Shown here: one piece after another, positions 1 to 7,446 of the stretch
Numbering within the stretch: the first letter of the stretch is position 1
Layout: each line of letters opens with the position of its first letter
NCBI GenBank assembly: GCA_045545095.1
Contig: JAZQAG010000004.1
Span: 1 to 64,000, forward strand
Origin: Phocaeicola_A sp045545095
GTDB lineage: Bacteria; Bacteroidota; Bacteroidia; Bacteroidales; Bacteroidaceae
Length of the DNA: 64,000 nucleotides
Direction: 5' to 3'
Translations under genes and position numbers: made by a program
Notes under the pieces: model-generated
The model's input: only the letters and a program-made list of their open reading frames with translations
Told to the model about the DNA's origin: nothing
Databases searched by the model: none

Positions 1-122
1 GGTGAAGCGATAACGGCTTTACCGGTAGGAATAAGATAGTTACGGCCGTAGCCAGACTTTACGGTTACGATATCGTTCTTGTAACCCAAACCTTGAACGT
101 CTTCTTTCAAAATGATTTCCAT
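1..122 (-). CDS. rplI: 50S ribosomal protein L9 (3' part cut by window edge)
   Basis: Only the first 40 codons are in the window; the rest lies to the left of base 1. The visible N-terminus begins MEIILKEDVQGLGYKNDIV and continues with the typical L9 sequence VKSGYGRNYLIPTGKA, which binds domain V of 23S rRNA on the large subunit. The ATG at 120-122 is 19 bases after the rpsR stop, and the order rpsF-rpsR-rplI is the classic operon, so L9 is the third gene of the unit transcribed from the promoter near 805. Confidence 0.95.
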   Translation of the reverse strand, partial: MEIILKEDVQGLGYKNDIVTVKSGYGRNYLIPTGKAVIAS

Positions 123-141
123 ACAAATTCCTCCTTCTTTA

Positions 142-408
142 TTATTTCATCATATCAGTTACGAATGGGAGCAGAGCCAAGTGGCGAGCACGCTTAACAG
201 CCTGGGCCACACGACGCTGATACTTCAGTGAAGTACCAGTGATACGACGGGGCAGAATCTTGCCCTGTTCGTTCAGGAACTTCTTCAAGAATTCGGGATC
301 CTTGTAGTCGATATACTTGATGCCGCTCTTCTTGAAACGGCAGTACTTTTTCTTCTTGACATCTACTGTCGGGGGAGTCAAATATCTAATTTCTGATTGT
401 TGTGCCAT
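142..408 (-). CDS. rpsR: 30S ribosomal protein S18
   Basis: An 88-residue basic protein. S18 forms a heterodimer with S6 on the platform of the small subunit. The family signature is present: YIDYKDPEFLKKFLNEQGKI followed by the RRITGTSLKYQRRVAQAVKRAR segment (residues about 54-75). The N-terminus carries a KKKKYCRFKKSG motif. The length is normal for the Bacteroidetes form. The start is 3 bases from the rpsF stop, so translation is probably coupled with S6. Confidence 0.97.
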   Translation of the reverse strand: MAQQSEIRYLTPPTVDVKKKKYCRFKKSGIKYIDYKDPEFLKKFLNEQGKILPRRITGTSLKYQRRVAQAVKRARHLALLPFVTDMMK

Positions 409-411
409 GAT

Positions 412-756
412 TTAGTCCTCCTTGTTAGTTGATTTTAAATTTCTTCTCTTAGCTGCATATTCTGCTGCATACTTGTCAAGCTTGGTGGTCAAGTAACGGA
501 TCACGCGCTCGTCGCGGCGATAGTTCAGTTCCAACTTGGCGATGGTAGCAGGCTCAGCCTTAAACTCGATCAACTGATAAAAACCAGTAGATTTTTTCTC
601 AATGGGGTATGCCATCTTTTTCAGGCCCCAGTTCTCTTCATTGATAATCTCAGCGCCTTCGGCAACGAGAATACCCTTGAATTTTTCTACCGCTTCCTTC
701 ATCTGAACGTCAGACAAAACGGGAGTCAAAATGAAAACGGTTTCGTATTGGTTCAT
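412..756 (-). CDS. rpsF: 30S ribosomal protein S6
   Basis: A 114-residue protein with the S6 fold: it opens with MNQYETVFILTPVLSD, has the LKKMAYPIEKKSTGFY strand in the middle and the DERVIRYLTTKLDK segment near residue 90. It is the first gene of the rpsF-rpsR-rplI unit and is preceded on the same strand by a good promoter at 802-809, giving a leader of about 40 bases. In many bacteria this operon is controlled by S6:S18 binding to its leader; the short leader has a small CCG-containing fold, but I cannot confirm the motif by eye. Confidence 0.97.
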   Translation of the reverse strand: MNQYETVFILTPVLSDVQMKEAVEKFKGILVAEGAEIINEENWGLKKMAYPIEKKSTGFYQLIEFKAEPATIAKLELNYRRDERVIRYLTTKLDKYAAEYAAKRRNLKSTNKED

Positions 757-801
757 ACTACGTTGTTAATTAATAAAATGTTAATATTCGAAAATCGGCC
801 G

Positions 802-809
802 CAAAGGTA
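802..809 (-). promoter_or_regulatory. promoter -7 element of the rpsF-rpsR-rplI operon
   Basis: On the minus strand these bases read TACCTTTG, an exact match to the Bacteroides -7 consensus TAnnTTTG. The predicted transcript would start near 796 and carry about 40 bases ahead of the rpsF start codon. Confidence 0.75.
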
Positions 810-924
810 CGCTTTTATTCTAGATGCCAAAAATTTTCCATCCTCTTTTTTTCTCTTTTGCTTGTTTTTTTCTATATTTTAAATTATTTCAGTCTTTGTG
901 GGCTCTATTTTTCCAATAAAGTTG

Positions 925-932
925 TATCTTTG
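925..932 (+). promoter_or_regulatory. promoter -7 element of the MarR-family gene
   Basis: TATCTTTG matches TAnnTTTG exactly and lies 27 bases ahead of the MarR start codon. It is divergent from the rpsF promoter at 802-809, so a regulator bound between the two could act on either. Confidence 0.7.
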
Positions 933-959
933 TCCGTTGTTTGAACAATAGTTTCAGCC

Positions 960-1406
960 ATGATAGAATCCATTAATTTTGATATCAGTTTGATTTTTGC
1001 CATTCTTAATGGTAAAGTGTCAGCAGCCATCAATCGCAAGCTTGTCCGTAATTTCCGTGAAGCGGGATTGGATATTACCCCCGAGCAATGGACTGTGCTG
1101 CTTTATTTGTGGGAGAAGGATGGTGTTTCCCAGCAAGAGTTGTGCAATGCTACTTTTAAGGACAAACCTAGCATGACCCGATTGATAGACAATATGGAAA
1201 AAATCAATTTGGTGGTCCGTATTGCCTCTAAGGACGATCGCCGTACCAATCTGGTGCATCTCACCCGGTTAGGTCGTGAATTGGAGCCCGAAGCTCGCAG
1301 GGTTTCTAGCCTTACATTGAAAGAAGCGCTTCAGGGGGTAACTTCCGAAGAACTCAGCATCAGTCAAGAAGTGCTTAGGAAAGTATTTGCTAATGCAAAA
1401 TGTTGA
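960..1406 (+). CDS. MarR-family transcriptional regulator
   Basis: A 148-residue winged-helix regulator. The DNA-binding core is clear: LDITPEQWTVLLYLWEKDGV leads into the recognition helix region QELCNATFKDKPSMTRLID, followed by the wing IASKDDRRTNLVHLTRLGREL (residues about 40-115). The ends form the dimerisation helices. The ligand cannot be read from the sequence. It sits next to the ribosomal operon and ahead of a small membrane protein, either of which could be a target. A palindrome CGAAATATTTCG at 1467-1478, downstream of its stop and upstream of the next gene, is a possible operator (inference only). Confidence 0.9.
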   Translation: MIESINFDISLIFAILNGKVSAAINRKLVRNFREAGLDITPEQWTVLLYLWEKDGVSQQELCNATFKDKPSMTRLIDNMEKINLVVRIASKDDRRTNLVHLTRLGRELEPEARRVSSLTLKEALQGVTSEELSISQEVLRKVFANAKC

Positions 1407-1544
1407 TTTTAGCTTGGTGGTGAGGTAAAAACGTGGTTAAAATAGGGTATTTAAAACTTTTTTAATCGAAATATTTCGTCTATTAGAGAATTATGCGTTT
1501 CTTTGTAGCAAGAAAATTAAACTAAAAATATTAAATAAGACACA

Positions 1545-1721
1545 ATGAATAATTTATTGAAAAATCTGGGACTGATTTTAGTCGTTATTGGCGCAATCAT
1601 TCTGATTGTTTGTTTCTTCACTGGTAATGTGAATGAGAACCTTCCGTTTGTGATTTCCGCAGCATTGATTATTTTGGGTATCGTTGCCTATATTGTTATC
1701 AATAAGCGCATAACTGAGTAG
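1545..1721 (+). CDS. small two-helix membrane protein (58 aa), function unknown
   Basis: A short open frame running from the ATG at 1545 to the TAG at 1719-1721. Two hydrophobic segments are obvious: residues about 8-26 (LGLILVVIGAIILIVCFF) and about 34-52 (FVISAALIILGIVAYIVI), separated by a short polar loop GNVNEN, with a basic tail NKRITE. This arrangement predicts an inner-membrane hairpin. The gene is followed by a strong terminator hairpin and preceded by about 140 untranslated bases, as expected for a separate expressed gene. I do not recognise a named family. Confidence 0.75.
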   Translation: MNNLLKNLGLILVVIGAIILIVCFFTGNVNENLPFVISAALIILGIVAYIVINKRITE

Positions 1722-1750
1722 TCACAAAGATTGCGTGTATCAATATTGTA

Positions 1751-1786
1751 GGCCGGGGTATGTTGTCTGAGCAACATACCCCGGCC
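1751..1786 (+). terminator. strong bidirectional terminator hairpin
   Basis: A perfect 15-bp stem (GGCCGGGGTATGTTG and its complement) closes a 6-base loop TCTGAG. It lies between the 58-aa gene on the plus strand and the beta-barrel gene converging on the minus strand. The downstream sequence is AT-rich rather than a pure T run. Confidence 0.85.
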
Positions 1787-1810
1787 TATATATTATAATA
1801 TAATAAGGTG

Positions 1811-2521
1811 TCAGAATCTGTATCCCAAAGTGAGGGTACTGGTGAATACCCGTGTGTCTATCCAGATTTTGTTGAGGTCGATTCCGTAATACAAACCAAA
1901 TACAAAGTTGCGGTATTGGAAATCGCATCCTAATTGCCAACCACATTGGAAACGGTCAAAGGTTGGATAAACCTCATCTTCATCGAATACATTGGCTTCT
2001 TCCTTGTCTCCGTCCAAATCTTCCGCTTCTATTCTTCCGAACGCGTGCAGTCTCAGGTATAATCCGGTATAGGGGTATACGCTCCAGTTTGGGCTGTTCA
2101 GGTCGAAACGGTATCCCACATTGAGGGGGACCTCGAAGGAGCACATACTCAGTTTCTCTCGTGCGGTATAGGTGTATTCGGCTATTTCCTCATCTATATC
2201 CACATCATACATACCCCATTTTATTCCAAATCCAGTCTCCAGAAATATAGGTTTCTTTTGACTGAGGGCAAATCCGTGTAGGTAGCTTACGGCGACAGAT
2301 GTGGCGGTACATACATTGTCATAGATTTTGTTGCCTATCTTTATGTCTGGCATTATGTACATATTTCTTTCGATGGCCACTCTCACCCCATCCCAGTCCT
2401 GTTTTGGATCGATAAAAGATTCTTGCGATGCTTTTGTTGCTGCTGTACCGTCCACATATTGTGCTGTTCCATTCAATGTGAATCCTATTATCAGCAGGCA
2501 TATAGATATTGTTCTTTTCAT
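1811..2521 (-). CDS. outer-membrane beta-barrel protein (porin-like)
   Basis: A 236-residue exported protein. The signal peptide covers residues 1 to about 20 (MKRTISICLLIIGFTLNGTA, then Q). The mature part alternates short hydrophobic strands and acidic loops, with barrel phrases such as VPLNVGYRFDL, YPYTGLYLRLHAFG and FVFGLYYGIDL, and ends in LTLGYRF, whose terminal Phe is the usual BAM recognition signal. It starts 15 bases after the stop of the preceding PD40 gene, so the two are probably co-transcribed. It resembles the general OmpW/OMP_b-brl superfamily; the cargo or role is unknown. Confidence 0.8.
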   Translation of the reverse strand: MKRTISICLLIIGFTLNGTAQYVDGTAATKASQESFIDPKQDWDGVRVAIERNMYIMPDIKIGNKIYDNVCTATSVAVSYLHGFALSQKKPIFLETGFGIKWGMYDVDIDEEIAEYTYTAREKLSMCSFEVPLNVGYRFDLNSPNWSVYPYTGLYLRLHAFGRIEAEDLDGDKEEANVFDEDEVYPTFDRFQCGWQLGCDFQYRNFVFGLYYGIDLNKIWIDTRVFTSTLTLGYRF

Positions 2522-2536
2522 GTTGGTAGGTGTTGG

Positions 2537-3520
2537 TTAGTCTTTCAGATTTATTCTCCAGATATTGGCAATGCCTTGTCTGTTTCCCCGTTGGGACACG
2601 AAGTAGATGTATTTTCCGTCAGGGCTCCATGCAGGACTGAGGTCATCAGCTATATGGTCGGTCAGTTGTACCATCGCTTTTCCATCGGTGCGGCAGACGA
2701 ATATATCTGTGTTGGGAATCTTTTTGTTTTCATATTCCTTTTTCACATCTCCGACAAAAGTAATCCATTTGCCGTTTGGTGAAACTCGTGGGGAACTGAA
2801 ATTCTGCTTCGGATCAGCCACTATACACACTTCTGTGCCTGTAGTCATGTCAACCTTCCATATTTCACTCTTGCCTTGTGGGCTTATCCGACAGCATACA
2901 TAGGCATTCTCTCCAGGTATAGGGCAAGGATTGAACCCTTCGGCATGCATTGTTATGTTGTTGTTCTTTATGTTGTAGCGATAAATCATGAAAGAGACTT
3001 TCTGTTGTCTAGCAAAGAGAATTTCATCAGCATCAGTACAACTGGCGGGTGAATAATCCACCTGTTTCACTGTCAGTATCTCACAGGCATACCCTTCGTG
3101 GGCATCTGTTTGGCATATTTGACAGTCATCCCCTTTCACGTCGGTGAACAACAGATGTTTCCCGTCAGGAGTATAGGCAAAGTCCAAGACCTGTGTGCGG
3201 TTGGTTCGCTGCAAGGTGGGACTTTGGATACCATCCTTCAGGTTCTTAATGAAGATGTTTGTTGTCCCGTTATGTTCGGAAAGGAAAGCCAGTTTTTCTC
3301 CATCAGGTGATACGGCTACCACGCAGTTTGTCAACCAGTTTATTTTTTTTGAAGAGCGTTTGACAGTAGGCATATACACCCCGTCTTTGTCTGTTGTCAT
3401 TTGTTGGATTCCCAGATCTGCTTCATACTCGGTGCTTATGGGGGTATAGTCTGCCCGTTTTGCAGTCATGTTTCCAGCAATCAACAGCCATAATACAGAT
3501 AGGATTACTCTTTTTCTCAT
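2537..3520 (-). CDS. periplasmic TolB-like (PD40) beta-propeller protein
   Basis: A 327-residue exported protein. A signal peptide spans residues 1-20 (MRKRVILSVLWLLIAGNMTA). The body is a series of WD40-like PD40 blades: SPDGEKLAFLS, TPDGKHLLFTD, SPNGKWITFVG and SPDGKYIYFVS, spaced through residues about 70-320. Such propellers bind peptides or other envelope proteins, as TolB does with Pal. No other tol gene is nearby, so this is not TolB itself. It is the first gene of a probable two-gene unit with the beta-barrel protein at 1811-2521, suggesting a periplasm/outer-membrane pair. Confidence 0.8.
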   Translation of the reverse strand: MRKRVILSVLWLLIAGNMTAKRADYTPISTEYEADLGIQQMTTDKDGVYMPTVKRSSKKINWLTNCVVAVSPDGEKLAFLSEHNGTTNIFIKNLKDGIQSPTLQRTNRTQVLDFAYTPDGKHLLFTDVKGDDCQICQTDAHEGYACEILTVKQVDYSPASCTDADEILFARQQKVSFMIYRYNIKNNNITMHAEGFNPCPIPGENAYVCCRISPQGKSEIWKVDMTTGTEVCIVADPKQNFSSPRVSPNGKWITFVGDVKKEYENKKIPNTDIFVCRTDGKAMVQLTDHIADDLSPAWSPDGKYIYFVSQRGNRQGIANIWRINLKD

Positions 3521-3555
3521 ATAAGTTTGTGTTTAAGTTTCGTTCGTTATGCAGG

Positions 3556-3563
3556 CAAATGTA
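3556..3563 (-). promoter_or_regulatory. promoter -7 element of the PD40/beta-barrel unit
   Basis: The minus strand reads TACATTTG here, an exact TAnnTTTG match about 35 bases ahead of the PD40 start codon. Confidence 0.65.
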
Positions 3564-3733
3564 TGAACTTCTATTGGCTTGCACAAAGAAAATAACAACT
3601 ATTTTGGGGAACTGTCAGGATAACCATTAGAAGAAAGGAATGAAAGTCCTTTGTAAATCATTGGAAACTAGAGTTGTTCATGCTTTTGAGAGAACTGTAA
3701 AGTTTCAAATATTATTTGTGCTCACCTCCATCA

Positions 3734-4375
3734 CTAATCCGCTGGTCGGGTGATAACGAACTTCTTTCCCAAACGTAGGCTGTCCTGACTTATTTTCTTG
3801 AATGAGTATCTTTTGCATTCAAAGAAATCAAGCATTTGGTTTATTATTGCGATTCTTTGAAAATCACAAATACTAATTTCTGAATTGTAATAAACTTCCC
3901 TGAAGTCCCATGTTGCCCGTGTTTTTATATTTTTCTCATAATAGTCATAATTTTCATATTTTCTCTTCACATCGTTAGGAACATAATGAGGATACCTGTA
4001 GTCCGGTAGTTCAGGAGACATCATAGGGTCTTCTTTTCCTGGAATGATGTTACATTTTATGTCTTTTTGGATAACGTAAAAGTATATACTGTCTTTCTTC
4101 TCAGTATAGAGCCCTTTAACTTTGACATTCATACTTCTCAGCCTACCTCCTAATCGCATATTTTTCCCCTTTACTTTGAGAATAAATGTATTGTCCTTTT
4201 TGAATGTGATATGTGCTTTGCCTGTTTGGTATCCCCAATATTGATACATTCCTTCGGGGCAATCCCACTTTCCATAAATATCTTGTGAAAAAGATTCTTG
4301 TGGAAGAAAAAACAAACATATAAGGCTTATGATAATATAAACCTTACTAAAGTTGAAAAAAGTTTTTCCGGTCAT
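3734..4375 (-). CDS. exported protein of unknown function, lipocalin-like start
   Basis: A 213-residue protein when started at the ATG at 4373-4375. An upstream in-frame ATG at 4474 is less likely because a good promoter element (4423-4430) lies inside that extension. From the chosen start there is a signal peptide (residues about 10-31, ending FLPQESFSQ), then DIYGKWDCPEG, a Gly-Lys-Trp opening typical of lipocalin-like and META-type barrels, then alternating strands such as AHITFKKDNTFILKVKG. The gene is AT-rich and stands alone, so it may be an accessory gene. I do not recognise the family. Confidence 0.65.
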   Translation of the reverse strand: MTGKTFFNFSKVYIIISLICLFFLPQESFSQDIYGKWDCPEGMYQYWGYQTGKAHITFKKDNTFILKVKGKNMRLGGRLRSMNVKVKGLYTEKKDSIYFYVIQKDIKCNIIPGKEDPMMSPELPDYRYPHYVPNDVKRKYENYDYYEKNIKTRATWDFREVYYNSEISICDFQRIAIINQMLDFFECKRYSFKKISQDSLRLGKKFVITRPAD

Positions 4376-4860
4376 AATCTTGCTATTTAATAAGTCAAAG
4401 GTTTGAATTAATATTGTGTATGCAAATGTATGAATTAATATTTGAATCATGAACGATTTCTTATTTAGTTTCAAGCGCCGCTCTTTGGGTTGATTCCTTA
4501 TACGTCCTTTTTACTCTATTCTAAGTCGTTGATAATTAAAGTCGCTCGTTGTTTTTACGACATTCGTATAGTCGAAATATAATTGATGGTTTTGAGGACT
4601 TTTAGATACATTTTTTTTCTGTCAGACATGCAAACATGTTTTGCTTGACCCACGAATTTTGCAGGATTGCAGATTTATGTGTTACTTTGTATAGCTTTTC
4701 TACAAAAAGACATGCTTTTAATTAAGTTGCAGAAGAACCACTGAAATCAGGAAAAACAAGGTGAGCGGGACTGTTAGAAAAGTATATTAAGATAAATGGT
4801 CAGACATCTTAATATAAAGTGTCAAGTATCTTAGAATACTTTGTAATTTAATATAAGATA
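4376..4860. other. AT-rich non-coding stretch upstream of the terminator of rprY
   Basis: No convincing gene is present. It holds the promoter of the gene at 3734-4375 (4423-4430). An 11-bp inverted repeat, TATATTAAGAT at 4783-4793 with its complement at 4806-4816, has a 12-base loop. A smaller hairpin AAGTAT...ATACTT lies around 4826-4843. The hairpins have no clear T run and could be remnants or RNA structures. Confidence 0.4.
4423..4430 (-). promoter_or_regulatory. promoter -7 element of the 3734-4375 gene
   Basis: TACATTTG on the minus strand, about 47 bases ahead of the chosen ATG. Its position inside the longer open frame is the main reason for choosing the downstream start. Confidence 0.6.
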
Positions 4861-4903
4861 GCCTCCGCTCGTGAACCAAAGATGTCGGAACGCGGGCGGA
4901 GGC
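4861..4903 (-). terminator. terminator hairpin after rprY
   Basis: GCCTCCGC at 4861-4868 pairs with GCGGAGGC at 4896-4903, and the stem extends inward with one mismatch. It lies 22 bases past the rprY stop; on the minus strand an AT-rich tail (TATCTTATATT) follows. Confidence 0.65.
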
Positions 4904-4925
4904 TGTCATTCAGAGGATTTATTTC

Positions 4926-5624
4926 TTACTCAGCTTCGGGAGTAATCAGTTTGTATCCCTTACCGTGGATATTGATGATTTCGATAGAATCGTCCTCCTT
5001 CAAGTGCTTGCGGAGCTTGGTGATATACACATCCATACTGCGAGCATTGAAGTAGTTGTCGTCAATCCAGATGGTCTTCAAAGCGAAATCGCGTTGCAGA
5101 ATCTCATTGGCATGGGCGCAAAGCAGTCCGAGCAGTTCGCTCTCCTTGGTGGTGAGCTTGGTCTGCTTGCCGTCGATGGCCAAAATCTGTTTTTGGGTGT
5201 CGAATACAAAGCGGCCAATCTTGTAGATGCTGCTCTCCTTATTCTTCTTTCCACGTACGCGGCGCAGGATAGCCTCGATACGGAAAGTGAGTTCTTCCAT
5301 ACTGAAAGGCTTGGTCAGGTAGTCGTCTGCTCCAATCTTGAATCCTTCCAAGATATCCTCTTTCAGGGTCTTTGCTGTAAGGAAGATGATGGGGATTTCG
5401 GTATTGGCAGCACGAATCTCTTGTGCCAAGGTGAAGCCGTCCTTCTTGGGCATCATTACGTCCAGTACACAGAGGTCAAACTTGTTTTTCAAGAATGCCT
5501 TGTAGCCGGCTTCTCCGTCGGGACAAAGTTCTGCACTGTAGCCTTTGGCCTGCAAATACTCTCTTAATAGCATGCCAAGATTCTCGTCATCTTCGCATAA
5601 CAAAATACGCATTTTTTCGTCCAT
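4926..5624 (-). CDS. rprY: response regulator RprY (OmpR family)
   Basis: A 232-residue OmpR-type regulator. The receiver domain (residues 5-120) has the acidic pocket EDD at 11-13, the phosphoacceptor Asp55 in LDVMMP, Thr83 and Lys105 in KPFS. The C-terminal winged helix (about 135-228) contains LTTKESELLGLLCAHANEIL and RSMDVYITKLRKHL, ending IHGKGYKLITPE. The gene starts 3 bases after the rprX stop. The RprX/RprY pair is known from Bacteroides fragilis, where it was found through tetracycline-related phenotypes. The sequence and partner match that system closely. Confidence 0.92.
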   Translation of the reverse strand: MDEKMRILLCEDDENLGMLLREYLQAKGYSAELCPDGEAGYKAFLKNKFDLCVLDVMMPKKDGFTLAQEIRAANTEIPIIFLTAKTLKEDILEGFKIGADDYLTKPFSMEELTFRIEAILRRVRGKKNKESSIYKIGRFVFDTQKQILAIDGKQTKLTTKESELLGLLCAHANEILQRDFALKTIWIDDNYFNARSMDVYITKLRKHLKEDDSIEIINIHGKGYKLITPEAE

Positions 5625-5627
5625 ATC

Positions 5628-7184
5628 TTAATTATTTAATAAAGGTAATACAATAATGAATTTGGTGCCGACGCCCATTTCGCTTTCGGCGCGGATGGTG
5701 CCTTTCAGATCCTGAACTATTTTCTTTACATAGGCCAGTCCGAGGCCGAATCCTTTGACATTGTGTACATTGCCGGTGTGTACGCGGTAGAATTTATCGA
5801 ATATCTTCTTCAAATCTTCTTTCTTGATGCCTATGCCGTTGTCCTGAATAGATATATAGAGCTTGCCAGCTTCGTTCCATGTACGTACGTCGAGCAACAG
5901 TTCTTCATCGGGGCGCTTATACTTGACGGCATTGTCCATCAGATTGAAGATGATGTTGGTAAAATGCATCTCGTCCACGAATATCATCGGGTCTTCAGCA
6001 TCGAGGCTGGAGGTAATCTTTCCGTTGTGCTTCTCGACCTTCAGAGTGAAGGTATTGATGACTCCACTGATGAGTTCGTTGGCGTCGAGCTCTTTCATCT
6101 TCATGGTCACCTTCTGACGTTCGAACATGGACATCTGCAGAACCTTCTCAACCTGGAAGCGGAGGCGCTTGGTCTCGTCATTGATAACTCCGGAGATATG
6201 TTGGAACATTTGTGGAGACTTGCCAACGGTGGGGTCTTTCAGCATTTGGGCAGCTAACGAGATGGTAGAAATGGGGGTCTTGAATTCGTGGGTCATATTG
6301 TTGATGAAGTCGTTCTTCATTTCGGTGAGTTTCTTCTGACGGAAGATGACAACGATGGTGAAGATGAAGGTGATGAGCAATACGATGGTGAAGATGAATG
6401 ACGGTATCATGAACCGGACGGAACTGAAGATATAGTCGTCCATCGTGGGGAAGTGAATCTTTAGGATACCCATCTTGGCTGGCGGATCTTTGGGAAAGAG
6501 CTCACGGGTATAGGCATGTTCTTCTCCCTCCTCTTCATAGTCCGAACAGCGATAAACCTCCCGGCCGTATCCCGTTGATACGGTGAAGTGAAAAGGGATG
6601 TCTATGCCGTTGTCCATCAATTCGGATTTCAGGTCGCCACCCAGTTTGCTGAAGTCGATACGCTTCTCTAATGGCTTGTCGCTTACGGTACGTATCATCG
6701 TATAGACAGCTTCTTCAAGCAGATTGCGCTGATAGACATATTTGTTCTTGATAATCTCGCGCTGTAGCTTCAGACTTTGGGAGAAACTGCTGTTATTGAC
6801 ACCCTTGCTTCTGGATATTACAGCTTTTGGGGCCAAGGATGGACTGGTGATGGCCATCCGCATGCGGAACATGGATACCCCATCGTAGGAGTGGTAACTG
6901 CTCTTGAAGTTGACAATGTCCATTCCATTGCTTATGCTGTCTCCAGTGAGGGTGGCAGTATCTGCCATAGCGATGGTACGTTCCACATCCTTCTGGAGAA
7001 AACGGTAGGTTTCGTCAAGCTCCAGATTGCGGGCCGCTTTTGTCAGGCTACGCGAAACAGACTCGTTGAACTGTTCCTTGCGCATCTTTACCATCTCCTC
7101 AATATAGCTCACCTGCAGATAGAGCAGGCAGAGGAAGGAGATACCCATGATTATGCCTAATGTCCAAATGGTTGACTTTTTCAT
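5628..7184 (-). CDS. rprX: sensor histidine kinase RprX
   Basis: A 518-residue membrane kinase from the ATG at 7182-7184 (MKKSTIWTLGIIMG). An earlier in-frame codon would lie upstream of the promoter element. TM1 is at residues about 6-24, followed by a large periplasmic sensor region (about 25-265) rich in coiled-coil, then TM2 (about 268-290, PSFIFTIVLLITFIFTIVVI). The cytoplasmic part has the H box NMTHEFKTPIS, the N box NIIFNLMDNAVKY, the G1 box DNGIGIKKEDL and G2 box GFGLGLAYVKK. There is no obvious HAMP domain between TM2 and the H box. It is the first gene of the rprX-rprY unit and phosphorylates RprY. Confidence 0.92.
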   Translation of the reverse strand: MKKSTIWTLGIIMGISFLCLLYLQVSYIEEMVKMRKEQFNESVSRSLTKAARNLELDETYRFLQKDVERTIAMADTATLTGDSISNGMDIVNFKSSYHSYDGVSMFRMRMAITSPSLAPKAVISRSKGVNNSSFSQSLKLQREIIKNKYVYQRNLLEEAVYTMIRTVSDKPLEKRIDFSKLGGDLKSELMDNGIDIPFHFTVSTGYGREVYRCSDYEEEGEEHAYTRELFPKDPPAKMGILKIHFPTMDDYIFSSVRFMIPSFIFTIVLLITFIFTIVVIFRQKKLTEMKNDFINNMTHEFKTPISTISLAAQMLKDPTVGKSPQMFQHISGVINDETKRLRFQVEKVLQMSMFERQKVTMKMKELDANELISGVINTFTLKVEKHNGKITSSLDAEDPMIFVDEMHFTNIIFNLMDNAVKYKRPDEELLLDVRTWNEAGKLYISIQDNGIGIKKEDLKKIFDKFYRVHTGNVHNVKGFGLGLAYVKKIVQDLKGTIRAESEMGVGTKFIIVLPLLNN

Positions 7185-7189
7185 GTCTG

Positions 7190-7197
7190 CAAATGTA
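7190..7197 (-). promoter_or_regulatory. promoter -7 element of rprX-rprY, almost touching the start codon
   Basis: TACATTTG on the minus strand, followed by only five bases (CAGAC) before the rprX ATG. If transcription starts at the usual distance from this element, the rprX mRNA is leaderless or nearly so. Confidence 0.6.
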
Positions 7198-7390
7198 GCG
7201 CAGTCCTGATAGACTGCCAATAGTGGTTAACATGTTTTAGAGTCATATTTTCCATTATTAACCGAATTTCTGTTTTTGATTAATATTATGACAACTTTAA
7301 CAAAGAGTTCCACAGTTTGTTTGCAAAAATAATACAAAATTAAATGCCGATAGTAAAAACGAGACTGTTTTTTTAGTTGTTTTTATTAAA

Positions 7391-7422
7391 AAAGCCGCAT
7401 TCTTTTAACAGAATGCGGCTTT
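7391..7422 (-). terminator. Rho-independent terminator after the EF-G2-like gene
   Basis: A perfect 12-bp stem (AAAGCCGCATTC and its complement) closes an 8-base loop. On the minus strand the stem is followed by a run of T residues. It lies 25 bases past the stop of the EF-G2-like gene. Confidence 0.9.
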
Positions 7423-7446
7423 ATAGTGGTTAAAATGTGATGAATA

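Noticed and set aside
3663..3706. Possible further dyads (GGAAACTAGAGTT, GAGAACTGTAAAGTTTC)
   Set aside because: Only two degenerate units with about 25-base spacing and weak symmetry; not enough to call an array.
4965..5567. 200-codon frame antisense to rprY
   Set aside because: Shadow frame in a conserved response regulator gene.
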